A DNA stretch of 64,000 nt from an uncultured Lachnospiraceae bacterium. GTDB taxonomy: Bacteria > Bacillota > Clostridia > Lachnospirales > Lachnospiraceae. Location of the stretch: assembly GCA_910586015.1 (NCBI GenBank), contig CAJUGJ010000016.1:1-64000 (forward strand), read 5' to 3'. Shown here piece by piece: positions 34,673 through 44,579 of the stretch. How positions within the stretch are numbered: position 1 is the stretch's first letter; every line of letters begins with the position of its first letter. The notes under the pieces are model-generated. The model made no database searches, was not told the origin of the DNA, and saw nothing but the letters and a program-made list of their open reading frames with translations. A program made the position numbers and the translations under genes.

Positions 34673-35371
34673 ATGCAGAAAATAATGACAGCAATGATTC
34701 CTGCAAGACTTGGTTCAAAAAGAATACCTAAAAAGAATATCCGCTATATGGGAGAAAAGCCATTAATTCAGTATCCTATTGATTTGGCAAAATCAAGTAA
34801 ACGTTTCTCAGATATTTGGGTAACGACAGAAAGTGAAGAACTAGGAAAGATTATAGAAAAAATGGGGGCTTCTTTTCATAAAAGATCATCTGAATTAGCA
34901 ACAGATACAGCAACAAATCGTGAATTTACTTATGACTTTTTAAAAGCTCATAAATGTGATTATGTAATTATGATAAACCCAACTTCTCCTTTACTACGTC
35001 AAGAAACTATGAATCATTTTTTAGATTATGTACAGGAGCATAATTTTGATACAGTATTGTCGGTAATTATAGAAAAGGAAGAAATTTTTTTTAAGGGACA
35101 ACCTCTTAATTTTAGTTATGATAAAAAAGTAAACAGTCAAATGTTAGAACCAATCGAAACGATTTGTTGGGCATTAACTGCATGGAAAAGAGAAACTTTT
35201 CTCAAACTACAGCAAGAAAACATAAATCCTGTTTTTGGCGGTACGATAGGAAGGTTTTCTATACCAAAAGATGAATCTTGTGATTTAGATACTTTAGAAG
35301 ATTGGAATATTGCAGAAGGTATTTTGAATTCACGTATGAATAAATTTGAGGAGAGATACATAGAGTTATGA
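34673..35371 (+). CDS. NeuA/PseF-like cytidylyltransferase
   Basis: Predicted to activate an acidic sugar as its CMP derivative, the step before glycosyl transfer. The 232 residues have the signature MIPARLGSKRIPKKNIRYMG with the P-loop-like RxGSKR(I/L)P, then VTTESEELG and NPTSPLLR. AAAGGAGAG precedes the ATG. No sialic, pseudaminic or Kdo synthase (NeuB, PseI, KdsA) is in the window, so the natural substrate is uncertain and may not be a nonulosonate. It overlaps the SIS gene by four bases (ATGA). Confidence 0.82.
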   Translation: MQKIMTAMIPARLGSKRIPKKNIRYMGEKPLIQYPIDLAKSSKRFSDIWVTTESEELGKIIEKMGASFHKRSSELATDTATNREFTYDFLKAHKCDYVIMINPTSPLLRQETMNHFLDYVQEHNFDTVLSVIIEKEEIFFKGQPLNFSYDKKVNSQMLEPIETICWALTAWKRETFLKLQQENINPVFGGTIGRFSIPKDESCDLDTLEDWNIAEGILNSRMNKFEERYIEL

Positions 35372-35961
35372 ATTTAGTAAATTATTCAGAAAATTATTTT
35401 ACAGATATCAAAAATAGATTATTAAATTTAATTGTCACAGATAATAGAGAAAATGTGTTATCAATAGATAAAGCATTAGAAAATTGGATCAATATCTGTG
35501 AAGAAAAAAGAAAACAACAAGGAGTTTTTTTCTTTTGTGGAAATGGAGCAAGTGCAACAATGGCAGAACATATGTCCCATGACTGTTTTCAAAATGCTGA
35601 CTTTTTAACGCAAACTTGTTCTGAAACAGCACATATTACAGCAATCAGTAATGATATTTCTTATGAAGATGTATTTTCATATAAAATTCATAAGACACTG
35701 AAAGAAAAGGATATGTTAATTACTATTTCTTCTTCAGGAAATTCACCAAATATTATTAAAGCAATAAAAACAGCAAAACAGTTAGGGGCATATGTTGTTA
35801 CTTTATCTGGTAAAAAAGAAGATAATGAGTCCAGAAAACTTGGAGATATCAATTTTTATGTACCACTTAAGACATATGGAATGGTAGAATCTGCACATGC
35901 AGTTTTATTACATTGTTGGCTTGATATGTATTTGGACAAGTATAAGGAGGGACGACATTAA
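35368..35961 (+). CDS. SIS-domain phosphosugar isomerase (GmhA/DiaA-like)
   Basis: A 197-residue protein of the sedoheptulose-7-phosphate isomerase type. Motifs: FFCGNGASATMAEHMSHD, the substrate-binding TISSSGNSPNIIKAI, and VESAHAVLLHCWLD near the end, where GmhA carries active-site Glu/His residues. In this cassette it probably isomerises a phosphorylated ketose or aldose that feeds the nucleotide-sugar step. Overlaps its neighbours by 4 bp and 1 bp. Confidence 0.87.
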   Translation: MNLVNYSENYFTDIKNRLLNLIVTDNRENVLSIDKALENWINICEEKRKQQGVFFFCGNGASATMAEHMSHDCFQNADFLTQTCSETAHITAISNDISYEDVFSYKIHKTLKEKDMLITISSSGNSPNIIKAIKTAKQLGAYVVTLSGKKEDNESRKLGDINFYVPLKTYGMVESAHAVLLHCWLDMYLDKYKEGRH

Positions 35962-36860
35962 TGAAAGTAGTAGTAGGGGCATCTTCTTTTGCAGAAAATA
36001 GTGATAAAGCAATCAATATACTTTTAAATAAAGGAATTGAAGTAGTTAAAAATCCATATGGAAGGAAATTGACAATAGAAGAAACAATCTGTCATTTACA
36101 AGGGGCAGATGGACTTTTAGCAGGTCTTGAAATATTAAATGAAGAAGTATTATCACAGACGCCTAATTTAAAAGCAATTTCTAGAATTGGAATTGGAATG
36201 GATAATATAGATCAAAAAGCAGCAAAAAAGCATAAAATTAAAGTATCCAATACTCCTGATGCTCCAACTACAGCAGTTGCCGAAATGGCATTAGCAGCAT
36301 TATTAACGATAGGGCATGAAATTATACCTTGTAATGAAGATGTACATAATAAAATTTGGAGAAAACGAATTGGATTTTCTTTAATTAATTTGAATGTTTT
36401 ATTAATTGGATATGGAAGAATAGGACGTAAGTTTGCAGAGTATTTACGATTACTTGGAAGTAATTGTATTATATATGATCCATATCAACCAGAAATGTTT
36501 GAACCAGATTTAGAAACTGCATTACAAAAGGCAGAGGTAATAACACTTCATGCTTCAGGTAATAAAGAACTTTTGACAAAAGAAAACTTTTCTTATATAA
36601 AAGACGGAGCTGTCATTTTAAACTGTGCAAGAGGAGAATTAATTAATGAAGATGCTTTATATGATGCTTTAAATACTGGAAAAGTATCTCATTATTGGGG
36701 AGATGTTTTTTGGAAAGAACCTTATGAAGGAAAGTTATTAGAGTGTAAAAATGCAGTTTTAACACCGCATATTTCTACTTATAACAGGTTATGCCGTGAG
36801 TCTATGGAAACAGAAGCAGTATTTAATCTTTTGGAGGATTTAGGAATTGGAGATAAGTAA
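35961..36860 (+). CDS. D-isomer-specific 2-hydroxyacid dehydrogenase
   Basis: A 299-residue NAD-dependent oxidoreductase of the SerA/phosphoglycerate dehydrogenase group. The Rossmann site is LLIGYGRIGRKFAEYL; the catalytic residues sit in NCARGELINEDALYD (Arg), a Glu in FWKEPYEG, and His in LTPHISTYN. There is no regulatory ACT domain, so it is not a feedback-controlled SerA. Its overlap with the sugar-activation genes suggests oxidation of a sugar acid or 2-hydroxy acid intermediate. TTGGAG at its 3' end serves the next gene. Confidence 0.88.
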   Translation: MKVVVGASSFAENSDKAINILLNKGIEVVKNPYGRKLTIEETICHLQGADGLLAGLEILNEEVLSQTPNLKAISRIGIGMDNIDQKAAKKHKIKVSNTPDAPTTAVAEMALAALLTIGHEIIPCNEDVHNKIWRKRIGFSLINLNVLLIGYGRIGRKFAEYLRLLGSNCIIYDPYQPEMFEPDLETALQKAEVITLHASGNKELLTKENFSYIKDGAVILNCARGELINEDALYDALNTGKVSHYWGDVFWKEPYEGKLLECKNAVLTPHISTYNRLCRESMETEAVFNLLEDLGIGDK

Positions 36861-37602
36861 AGAACTCAACTTAGCAATTCAGGCAGCAAAGGCGGCAGGA
36901 GAATTTCTAAAAAAAAGACAAAACATTCATATAGATACATTAGAGGGAAGAGACATTAAACTTTCATCAGATAAAATAAGTGAGAAAATTATTATGGATT
37001 ATTTAGATGAGAGTAAAATTCCAATTTTATCTGAGGAATATGGACTAAAAGGAGAGAAGAGTGATACATATTGGATTATTGATCCACTAGATGGGACAAT
37101 CAATTATTTTAAAGGAATTGATGAAATGGCATGTGTATCTATTGCACTTTGGAGACAGAATAAACCTCAAATAGGAGTAGTTTATCGTTTTATGAAAGAT
37201 GAATTATTTTATGGAGAAGAAGGTTTAGGTGCTTTTTTAAACGATATGCCAATATACCCGTCCAGTATAAAAGAAACTTCTCAGGCTGTTATGGCAACAG
37301 GATTTCCAGTAAAGAGAACATATGATACAAAAAGCTTGATGCTCTTTATAAAGCAAATACAAAATTTTAAAAAAGTAAGAATGTTTGGAGCTGCTGCAAT
37401 TATGGGAACATTTGTAGCATGTGGAAGAGTAGATGCTTATTTTGAAGATGAGATTATGATATGGGATGTTTGTGCAGCGGTTGCATTAACAAATGCAGCA
37501 GGAGGCTATACTGTATTAGAACAGTTAGAAGATAGTAAATGTATTTGTAAGTGTTTTGCAACAAAAGAACTTATGGAGGATTACTATGCTAAAGGCTTAT
37601 GA
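36847..37602 (+). CDS. Inositol-monophosphatase-family phosphatase
   Basis: A 251-residue metal-dependent phosphatase. Metal-site motifs are ILSEEYG, WIIDPLDGTINYFKGI, and the C-terminal WDVCAAVALTNAAGG. It probably removes phosphate from a sugar intermediate of this cassette (or is a CysQ-like relative). The start is a TTG at 36847 with GGAGGA seven bases upstream; it overlaps the previous gene by 14 bp. Confidence 0.87.
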   Translation: MEISKELNLAIQAAKAAGEFLKKRQNIHIDTLEGRDIKLSSDKISEKIIMDYLDESKIPILSEEYGLKGEKSDTYWIIDPLDGTINYFKGIDEMACVSIALWRQNKPQIGVVYRFMKDELFYGEEGLGAFLNDMPIYPSSIKETSQAVMATGFPVKRTYDTKSLMLFIKQIQNFKKVRMFGAAAIMGTFVACGRVDAYFEDEIMIWDVCAAVALTNAAGGYTVLEQLEDSKCICKCFATKELMEDYYAKGL

Positions 37603-38542
37603 TTATGCAGAACCTGTAAAAAATAAAATAGAAATAAAAGATTCTGTTTTGTTTCAAAGAGAGAAACAAATTGCACAAAATTTTGTCATAAGCAATCCAA
37701 TAAAATATGAGTGTCATAGTTGTCCAATTTGTGGTTCTGAACATACAAAATTTATTTTTGAAAGATGGGATATAAATTATCGCTATTGTGATATCTGTAA
37801 AAGTATTTTTGTTCCTGTCGAACAAGAAACTCTAAAAAAGTATTTAGAGTTAAAAGAAATAAAAGAATTAAAGACTTCGAAAGAGTATCAAAAACAGGCA
37901 AGTGAAAGAAGAAATTCAATTTGGAATGATTTGGTACTTTGGGCTGAATATAGGATTTTTAGATATCTAGGAAGAAACACAGAACTGAATATAATTGATT
38001 TTGGTAATAAGTATGAAGGATTTATAGATTTATTTTGTAAATCAAAATTAATTGGAAATTATGAATTAAGGAATTCTTTTTTAGATTTAAAAACAAATCA
38101 TATAGAACAGGCAGATGTAATTTTATATTTAAATCAATTACAGCATGAAAATGATCCAATTTATTCGTTAAGCAAAATAAGAGAAAGTTTATTAAAAGAT
38201 GGGTTGCTTATATTAAATACCCGACTTGGAAGTGGTTTTGATATTCTCACATTAAAAGGTGGAACACAAGACATTTTTCCATATGAACATATTATGCTGC
38301 CATCAAAAAAAGGTTTAGAAATTATTTTAGATAGGGCAGGATTTGAACTGCTAGAAATTACAACTCCTGGAACAAGAGATATGGATATTGTTATGAAACA
38401 TAAAGAACGAATTGAAGATTCTAACTTTTTCATTAAGTATTTAATTGATATAGCAGATGTTTCGACTATAGCAGATTTCCAACAGTTTTTACAAAAAAGT
38501 GGATTAAGTTCCTTTGCACAAGTAGTTGCAAGAAAGAGGTAA
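37586..38542 (+). CDS. Zinc-ribbon methyltransferase-like protein
   Basis: A 318-residue protein. Residues about 36-70 hold a Cys-rich ribbon (CHSCPICGSEHTKF and YCDICKSIF) like the one in sugar C-methyltransferases. The later part has a Rossmann-like layout (LNIIDFGNKYEGFIDLF, DVILYLNQLQHENDP, SLLKDGLLILNTRLG) and MLPSKKGLEIILDRAGFELL, typical of SAM-dependent methyltransferases. The glycine motif GxGxG is not clean (DFGNKYEG), so activity is uncertain. ATG at 37586 is chosen, with GGAGGA upstream, inside the end of the phosphatase gene. Confidence 0.75.
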   Translation: MLKAYDYAEPVKNKIEIKDSVLFQREKQIAQNFVISNPIKYECHSCPICGSEHTKFIFERWDINYRYCDICKSIFVPVEQETLKKYLELKEIKELKTSKEYQKQASERRNSIWNDLVLWAEYRIFRYLGRNTELNIIDFGNKYEGFIDLFCKSKLIGNYELRNSFLDLKTNHIEQADVILYLNQLQHENDPIYSLSKIRESLLKDGLLILNTRLGSGFDILTLKGGTQDIFPYEHIMLPSKKGLEIILDRAGFELLEITTPGTRDMDIVMKHKERIEDSNFFIKYLIDIADVSTIADFQQFLQKSGLSSFAQVVARKR

Positions 38543-38544
38543 TT

Positions 38545-39543
38545 ATGAAAAAAGTAAAAACCGTTATTATTGGTATGGGACGTATGGGAAAAACGAGATA
38601 TGAAGCTATGAAACGTCATGGTGGTTATGATGTAGTAGGAATATGTGATGCGAATACCAAAAATTTAGCTGGTTATTTAGAACCCATTTTTACCGATTGG
38701 AAAGAGTGCATAGAAAAATGTGATATTGATGCAGTAATAGTATGTACTTATAACATAGTAATACCAGATATTGTATGTTATGCAATAAAAAAAGGATATG
38801 CTGTATTTTCTGAAAAACCACCGGGAAGAAATTTATCAGATGCTTTGCGAATGAAAAAGGCATATCTAAATTCTCCTAATAAAATTTTAAAGTTTGGATT
38901 TAATCATAGATATCATAATTCTGTTATTGAAGCGAAAGCATTATTAGATTCTAAAATATTAGGGGATATCGTGTGTGCCAGAGGGGTATATGGAAAAGCT
39001 GGAACATTATCCTTTCAAAATGAATGGAGAAATAATAAAACAATTTCTGGTGGAGGAATTATGTTAGATCAGGGAATACATATGTTAGATCTAATGTATT
39101 ATTTTATGGGAAGATTTACAAATATTCAAAGTTCTGTAGATCAGTTAGTATGGAAAGATATGCCAACAGAAGACTCTGCCTTTTCTATTTTAAGAACACA
39201 GGATGGAAAGGTAGCTTCTTTACATTCTAGTGCAATTCAGTGGAAACATAAATTTAGTTTAGATTTAATCTGTACAGAAGGGTTTATATCCCTAAATGGG
39301 CTGCTGACTTCGACAATGAGTTATGGAGAAGAACGCCTTACTTATTATTGTAAAGATTTAGAGTGCAAAACAGGTGGACTGGGAAAACCTGTAGAACATA
39401 CATTGTGCTTTGACTCTGATGAATCATGGGATTATGAAATGAAAGAATTTTATGATGCAATAGAAAATGAGAAGCCAGTTATACAAGGAACAATAGAACA
39501 TGCAGTAAATTTAATGGAGATGTTAGAGGGGATCTATAAATAA
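38545..39543 (+). CDS. Gfo/Idh/MocA-family oxidoreductase
   Basis: A 332-residue NAD(P)-dependent sugar oxidoreductase. N-terminal Rossmann motif VIIGMGRMGKTRYEAMKRHG; the EKP motif appears as FSEKPPGRNL with the catalytic Lys; the conserved His lies in GIMLDQGIHMLDLMYYFMG. Such enzymes oxidise or reduce sugar C3 or C2 positions during nucleotide-sugar synthesis. It completes the six-gene activation cassette begun by the cytidylyltransferase and starts 2 bp after the previous stop. Confidence 0.9.
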   Translation: MKKVKTVIIGMGRMGKTRYEAMKRHGGYDVVGICDANTKNLAGYLEPIFTDWKECIEKCDIDAVIVCTYNIVIPDIVCYAIKKGYAVFSEKPPGRNLSDALRMKKAYLNSPNKILKFGFNHRYHNSVIEAKALLDSKILGDIVCARGVYGKAGTLSFQNEWRNNKTISGGGIMLDQGIHMLDLMYYFMGRFTNIQSSVDQLVWKDMPTEDSAFSILRTQDGKVASLHSSAIQWKHKFSLDLICTEGFISLNGLLTSTMSYGEERLTYYCKDLECKTGGLGKPVEHTLCFDSDESWDYEMKEFYDAIENEKPVIQGTIEHAVNLMEMLEGIYK

Positions 39544-39586
39544 TTATTAATATTATAAAAAATATTTATAAGTTTGGGAGATAAAA

Positions 39587-42500
39587 ATGCTAGATAAAAA
39601 AAGAACAGCGATAATTTTTACAGCAAATACACCACATTTAGCACATGCTAATTTGATGATTGATTCTTTAAGAAATCCAGATAAAGGAAATTTTCAAGGA
39701 GATCTTTGGGTTATATCAACTGGATTATCAGATAGAGCTAAAAATTTTTTGGAGAGCCAAAAAATTTTTTATTTAATTAATGATTTACAATCACTTTTTT
39801 TATGGGATAATTGGAAAGAAATAGCCAAATCACAACCTGAATATTTAAAAATAAAAAATAATAAATCCGAATCAGAAAGTTTAAAAGAAAGTTTTTATAT
39901 ATATCGTAATAAAAGAATGAGTAAACTTATAATTTTAGACTGGATAGAAAAATTTGGGGATAATTATGATTTTATTGCATTAGGAGATAATGATCTATAT
40001 TTTCAAAAGGATATTGGGCAATTATTTGATAAAGCATATGCTAATAATCCAGATAAATGTTCATATTGTCATGAACAAAATGAAATTACAGCAGGTTCTT
40101 GGATATGGAAAAAGGATTTTAATTATGCACGATTTTATGATATTAATGATTTAGATTTTGGCAAACATGAAATTAATATAGGTTTTATTTTAGGTAAGCC
40201 TTGTGTATTAGGTACTATTTTTAAAGATATACAAAAAGAATTTTATACTCTTCCTACAGAATTATTTACTAAATATTTTTGGCATGATCAGGATTTAGTT
40301 AGATTAAATCGTGCAAAATATCCAAATAGATATAGTCTATTAGAAGAAAATGATATAGTACATTTATGTAATGGTGGTGAAACTATTATAAATGAAATAA
40401 AGCCAGGATATTTTAAATGTACTCAAACAGATAAAATACCATATATTATTCATTTTGCGGGTGGGCAATGGAAAAAATATGACAGTATTAAGGATACTTA
40501 TTTAATTGATCCAGATACCTATTATTTTTCAATAGAGTGTACACATAAATATGATACAATTAAAAATAATACTAGAAAAAATATATTTGATCAAATAAAC
40601 ACAAAATATTTTACAAAAGAAAACAAAGAAAAAAAATATAAGACTCGAAAAAAATGGACAGAAATTATAAAAAACAATAAAAAAAGAATATTATTAAGCG
40701 GTTGGCTTAAAGTATCAACCCATAAATCTATTTATGATGCTATACATGATTTTTTTATCAGTAAAGAATTTAATATGGTTGTATTAAATGGTAATGTCGC
40801 AGATATTGAGTTAGAAGATATACTTTGTGAAGACTTTCCTAAAATTATTTCATCACTTACACAAATTATATATGATACACCATTAATTAGATATTTTGGA
40901 GTGAAATTCAATGATATTCCAGAAGTCATATTACAAGATGGAATTATAGCTGCAAAAGAAGAATATAACTGCTCTGAAGTAACTGCAAGAGCAATTGCAA
41001 ATCTAATATATATTTATTTTTCTGATGCAATAGAATATTATAATCCTGATCTTATGATATGTATTTGTACAACAGGATTGGCAGGAAAAATTATTAAAAG
41101 AATATGCCAACATAAACAGATACCTTTATGTGATATGGAATGGGGAGTATTGCCGGGAACAATTACATTTGATTATAAAGGACATATGGCGGAAAGTTGG
41201 ATAGCAGAGTATTCTGATTTCTTTAATAATTTACCCCTATTAGATATTGATATGAATGTAGCAAGAAATTATTTAAACATTGCAAATAATAAAGAGTTAT
41301 CAAGAAATGTATCTGTACCTATAACAAAAAATATTGTTGAACAAATAAATATACTACGTCAACAAGGCAAAAAAGTTATTTTATATATGGAAAGTAATAG
41401 TGCAGGCTCTGGAAATACATTAGCAGATATAACTATTGCAAAAAAACACTCTCCAATTTATTTTAGTGATGTAGATGCTTATGAACAATTAGAAAAAATA
41501 TGTATAAAACATGAAGATTGGCACATTTTATATAAACCACATCCTATTTCAATTACTCGCGGTATAAAAACAAAAATCAATAAAAAGAATACAACCATAC
41601 TATATGAAGGAGGATTAAGTGAAAGTTTAGAATTAGCAGATATTTCAATTACATTATTATCACAAAGTGCTTATATATCACTAATAAAAGAAAAACCAGT
41701 CGTTTTATTAGGGCGTCTGCAATTAAATGGGACAGGTTCTGCATATGAATTAAAAAAGAAAGAAGAACTTGAAGATACTATTAAAAAAGCTCTTTATTAT
41801 GGCTATTCAGATAAACAAAAAAAAGCTTTTCTGGAGCATGTTGCACGTGTTTTAAAATATTATGTGTATAGTGCAAATCCAATAGTAAAGATTAGAGATG
41901 CAAAAGAAATGGCAATAAATCTATGTAAAATTATAAATGGAAATCAAGAAGATTTCTATTTATTTGAGAGAAAGGCATATTTAGAACAAATAGAAACTAA
42001 AACTAAAATATATAGTTCAATTGCGCCTATGGTTTCGGTTATTATACCAGTATATAATACAGATAATTATGTAAGTTCTACATTGGATTCAATATGTAAA
42101 CAATCATATACTAATATAGAAATATTATGTGTAAATAATGGTTCTACAGATGATTCACAAGTAATATTAGAATATTATGCAAATAGAGATAATCGTATAA
42201 AAATTTTAAATAGCAATATTCCAAATTTAGCACAGGCTAGGAATATAGGTTTACAAAAAGCAAAAGGAAAGTATATTTATTTTATAGATAGTGATGATAT
42301 ATTAGATACAGACAGTTTAGAGAAGTTAGTTAAAATTAGCGAAGAAAAAAATAGTGATTTAATATATTTTTTTTATAAAGAAATGGAAAATGGACTTTCT
42401 ACAAAAATGAGAAGACCAAGATTTTATACTTTTAGAAGATTTTTTCCTGAAAATAAAATATTTCAATTATCATGTAGCTATTATAAATTCTTTATACAAT

Positions 42501-43138
42501 ATCCATTTACTCCCTTAAAATTTATGAAGAGAAAGTTTATGTTAGAAAACAATTTATTTTTTAATGAAGCATGTAAAATTATTGAAGATAATCCTCATAA
42601 TATTAAAACATTATTAAGTGCAAAAAATCCCTATGTATTAAATGAACAAATATATACTTATAGAATACGAAGCAATTCACTTACTAATTCAAAAACAGAA
42701 AACTGTTTAGATATTTTTAATGCAATAGATGATATGAATAAAACTTTTCTAGAACATAAATTATATTATACATATCAACAATATTTTGTTCCATATAAGA
42801 TTTATTTATTGGCATGGGGGTGGAATTTGGTTTTAGAAGATTATAAAAAGAAATATTTTGATAAAGTTAAAGAAATGTTTGAGGAAAGCGATTTAAATTA
42901 CTTTATTAATGATGATGTTTGGTCATTTTATGAGTTACCTTCGTATGAATATATAGAATTTATTAAATCAATGATAGAGAAAGATTATACAGAATTTTGT
43001 AACAATTTAGTTGATGATAAAAGACAACCATGGCAAAAAATAAGTAAACTACATTTATATTCAATAAAAATTTGTGAGAAACTACATATTATTAATTTTG
43101 CAATTAGAGTAAAACGTCGTCTAATAAGAAAAAAATAG
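39587..43138 (+). CDS. Three-module glycan polymerase/glycosyltransferase
   Basis: An 1183-residue multidomain protein. Module 1 (about 1-320) is GT-A-like, with IIFTANTPHLAHANLMIDSL and an acidic FIALGDNDLYFQKD. Module 2 (about 370-800) is GT-B-like and clearly related to the next gene; both share MEWGVLPGT/MEFGCLPGT, YKPHPI, and ILSQGAYISLI-type strings, similar to capsule and CDP-glycerol transferases. Module 3 (about 813-1040) is GT2: VSVIIPVYNTDNYV, CVNNGSTDDSQ, YFIDSDDIL. Such chains let one protein add several sugars in turn. GGGAG precedes the ATG. Very AT-rich codon use. Confidence 0.8.
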   Translation: MLDKKRTAIIFTANTPHLAHANLMIDSLRNPDKGNFQGDLWVISTGLSDRAKNFLESQKIFYLINDLQSLFLWDNWKEIAKSQPEYLKIKNNKSESESLKESFYIYRNKRMSKLIILDWIEKFGDNYDFIALGDNDLYFQKDIGQLFDKAYANNPDKCSYCHEQNEITAGSWIWKKDFNYARFYDINDLDFGKHEINIGFILGKPCVLGTIFKDIQKEFYTLPTELFTKYFWHDQDLVRLNRAKYPNRYSLLEENDIVHLCNGGETIINEIKPGYFKCTQTDKIPYIIHFAGGQWKKYDSIKDTYLIDPDTYYFSIECTHKYDTIKNNTRKNIFDQINTKYFTKENKEKKYKTRKKWTEIIKNNKKRILLSGWLKVSTHKSIYDAIHDFFISKEFNMVVLNGNVADIELEDILCEDFPKIISSLTQIIYDTPLIRYFGVKFNDIPEVILQDGIIAAKEEYNCSEVTARAIANLIYIYFSDAIEYYNPDLMICICTTGLAGKIIKRICQHKQIPLCDMEWGVLPGTITFDYKGHMAESWIAEYSDFFNNLPLLDIDMNVARNYLNIANNKELSRNVSVPITKNIVEQINILRQQGKKVILYMESNSAGSGNTLADITIAKKHSPIYFSDVDAYEQLEKICIKHEDWHILYKPHPISITRGIKTKINKKNTTILYEGGLSESLELADISITLLSQSAYISLIKEKPVVLLGRLQLNGTGSAYELKKKEELEDTIKKALYYGYSDKQKKAFLEHVARVLKYYVYSANPIVKIRDAKEMAINLCKIINGNQEDFYLFERKAYLEQIETKTKIYSSIAPMVSVIIPVYNTDNYVSSTLDSICKQSYTNIEILCVNNGSTDDSQVILEYYANRDNRIKILNSNIPNLAQARNIGLQKAKGKYIYFIDSDDILDTDSLEKLVKISEEKNSDLIYFFYKEMENGLSTKMRRPRFYTFRRFFPENKIFQLSCSYYKFFIQYPFTPLKFMKRKFMLENNLFFNEACKIIEDNPHNIKTLLSAKNPYVLNEQIYTYRIRSNSLTNSKTENCLDIFNAIDDMNKTFLEHKLYYTYQQYFVPYKIYLLAWGWNLVLEDYKKKYFDKVKEMFEESDLNYFINDDVWSFYELPSYEYIEFIKSMIEKDYTEFCNNLVDDKRQPWQKISKLHLYSIKICEKLHIINFAIRVKRRLIRKK

Positions 43139-43178
43139 AATAAGAAATAAAGTTATAATTAGAACAGAGGCATAGTAG

Positions 43179-44579
43179 ATGCAAGAGGACTTAATAAAAA
43201 ATTATAATGTAACAAAGGAAGAAGAACAGGAATATTTAGCATATCATAGTTATAGAGATGTTTTATATAATCTAAAATCGGGTGTTCAGCAAATAAAAGA
43301 CTATGATTTGAACGCATATAAAAATTCTATTCTTGTATGTGGTGCAATGGCGGCTTTTGATAAAAGAGTAATTTCCTTTTTAAATAAATGGCAAAGTCAA
43401 CAACAAAATTTATTTCTTTTGTCAGAAGTAACAGCACAATATAGGCGCTATACAAAAGAATATACAAATATACCATTTATATGTACTCCTCATCTGCTAG
43501 CAAAAGAAATGGTTGTATTAGGAATGAATATTCCTATCACTATAAAGATGTGGCAGTTATATAAAAAAAAGAAGTATGTAAAGGAAGCAGTAAAAAATTT
43601 TAAGAAACGTCATATAAATATTGGGAAAGGATATGCCTTAGTTTGGGGATATTATGCTTATTATTATATAAGTAAATTAATAGAAAATTTACAGCCAAAG
43701 AAAGTTATACTATGGAATGAATTTTACGCATTTCATCATATTTTTCAAGGAATTTGTAAAGAACGAAAGATTCCTCTTTTGTATATGGAATTTGGATGTT
43801 TGCCAGGCACTATTTGTATTGAAGAGAGGGGACAGCAAGGAGAGAGTATTGTAGCAAGAGAATACAAACTTTTTTCTAAAAAAGAAATTTCAGATAGAGA
43901 AATTGAAAAGACAAAAAATGTACTTAGATATTTAAAAGAAACCGGTATGAATAGAAACATACAACCCATAAAAAAAATGCAGAATATGCTTTTACAGTAT
44001 TATAAGGCAGGAAGAAAAACAATTTTATATCTTGGACAAAATGACTATGAATCTGGAATGTATCCTTATACTTATATTACCAAAAAATTTCATTCACCTA
44101 TATTTAGAACAAGTCTTGATGCGTTACAATATTTAAGATTAATAACAATAAAAAATAATTGGAATCTAATTTATAAACCACATCCGATCATGTGTGCATT
44201 GAAACAATCCGAAAGTAAGATAACAAAAAATATAGATATCATAACAGATGTAGATATTAATTCTGCAATCGATTTTTCTGATTTAGTTATAACAATCTTG
44301 TCACAAGGAGCATATATTTCTTTGATTAGAAACAAGCCTGTACTTATGTTAGGGTATACACAGCTTTATGGAAAAGATTGTACTTATGAGGCATTTTTAA
44401 AAAGAGAAATAGAAGAAAAAATAGAAACAGCATTAGAAAAAGGGTTTACAATAGTACAAAACCATAATTTTATAAAACACACAACACAAATTCTTAAATA
44501 TTATTTATATGATGATGGAGTGGATAGAAAACTACGGTTTGGAAAAGATATTGAAAGTAATAGAGGGAAATTTATATGA
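43179..44579 (+). CDS. Capsule-type GT-B transferase related to module 2 of the previous protein
   Basis: A 466-residue protein matching the central part of the preceding gene: LLYMEFGCLPGTICIEERGQ, SPIFRTSLDALQYL, NLIYKPHPIM, DLVITILSQGAYISLIRNKP and LKYYLYDDG. The pattern fits the polysaccharide glycosyltransferase or polyol-phosphate transferase group that carries a PHP-type donor motif. It looks like a duplication of that module or its source. ATGA overlap with the next gene shows translational coupling. Confidence 0.75.
   Translation: MQEDLIKNYNVTKEEEQEYLAYHSYRDVLYNLKSGVQQIKDYDLNAYKNSILVCGAMAAFDKRVISFLNKWQSQQQNLFLLSEVTAQYRRYTKEYTNIPFICTPHLLAKEMVVLGMNIPITIKMWQLYKKKKYVKEAVKNFKKRHINIGKGYALVWGYYAYYYISKLIENLQPKKVILWNEFYAFHHIFQGICKERKIPLLYMEFGCLPGTICIEERGQQGESIVAREYKLFSKKEISDREIEKTKNVLRYLKETGMNRNIQPIKKMQNMLLQYYKAGRKTILYLGQNDYESGMYPYTYITKKFHSPIFRTSLDALQYLRLITIKNNWNLIYKPHPIMCALKQSESKITKNIDIITDVDINSAIDFSDLVITILSQGAYISLIRNKPVLMLGYTQLYGKDCTYEAFLKREIEEKIETALEKGFTIVQNHNFIKHTTQILKYYLYDDGVDRKLRFGKDIESNRGKFI

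Noticed and set aside
38161..38619. 152-codon minus-strand frame across the methyltransferase and oxidoreductase genes
   Set aside because: It lies opposite two well-supported coding genes and has no recognisable motif or ribosome site.
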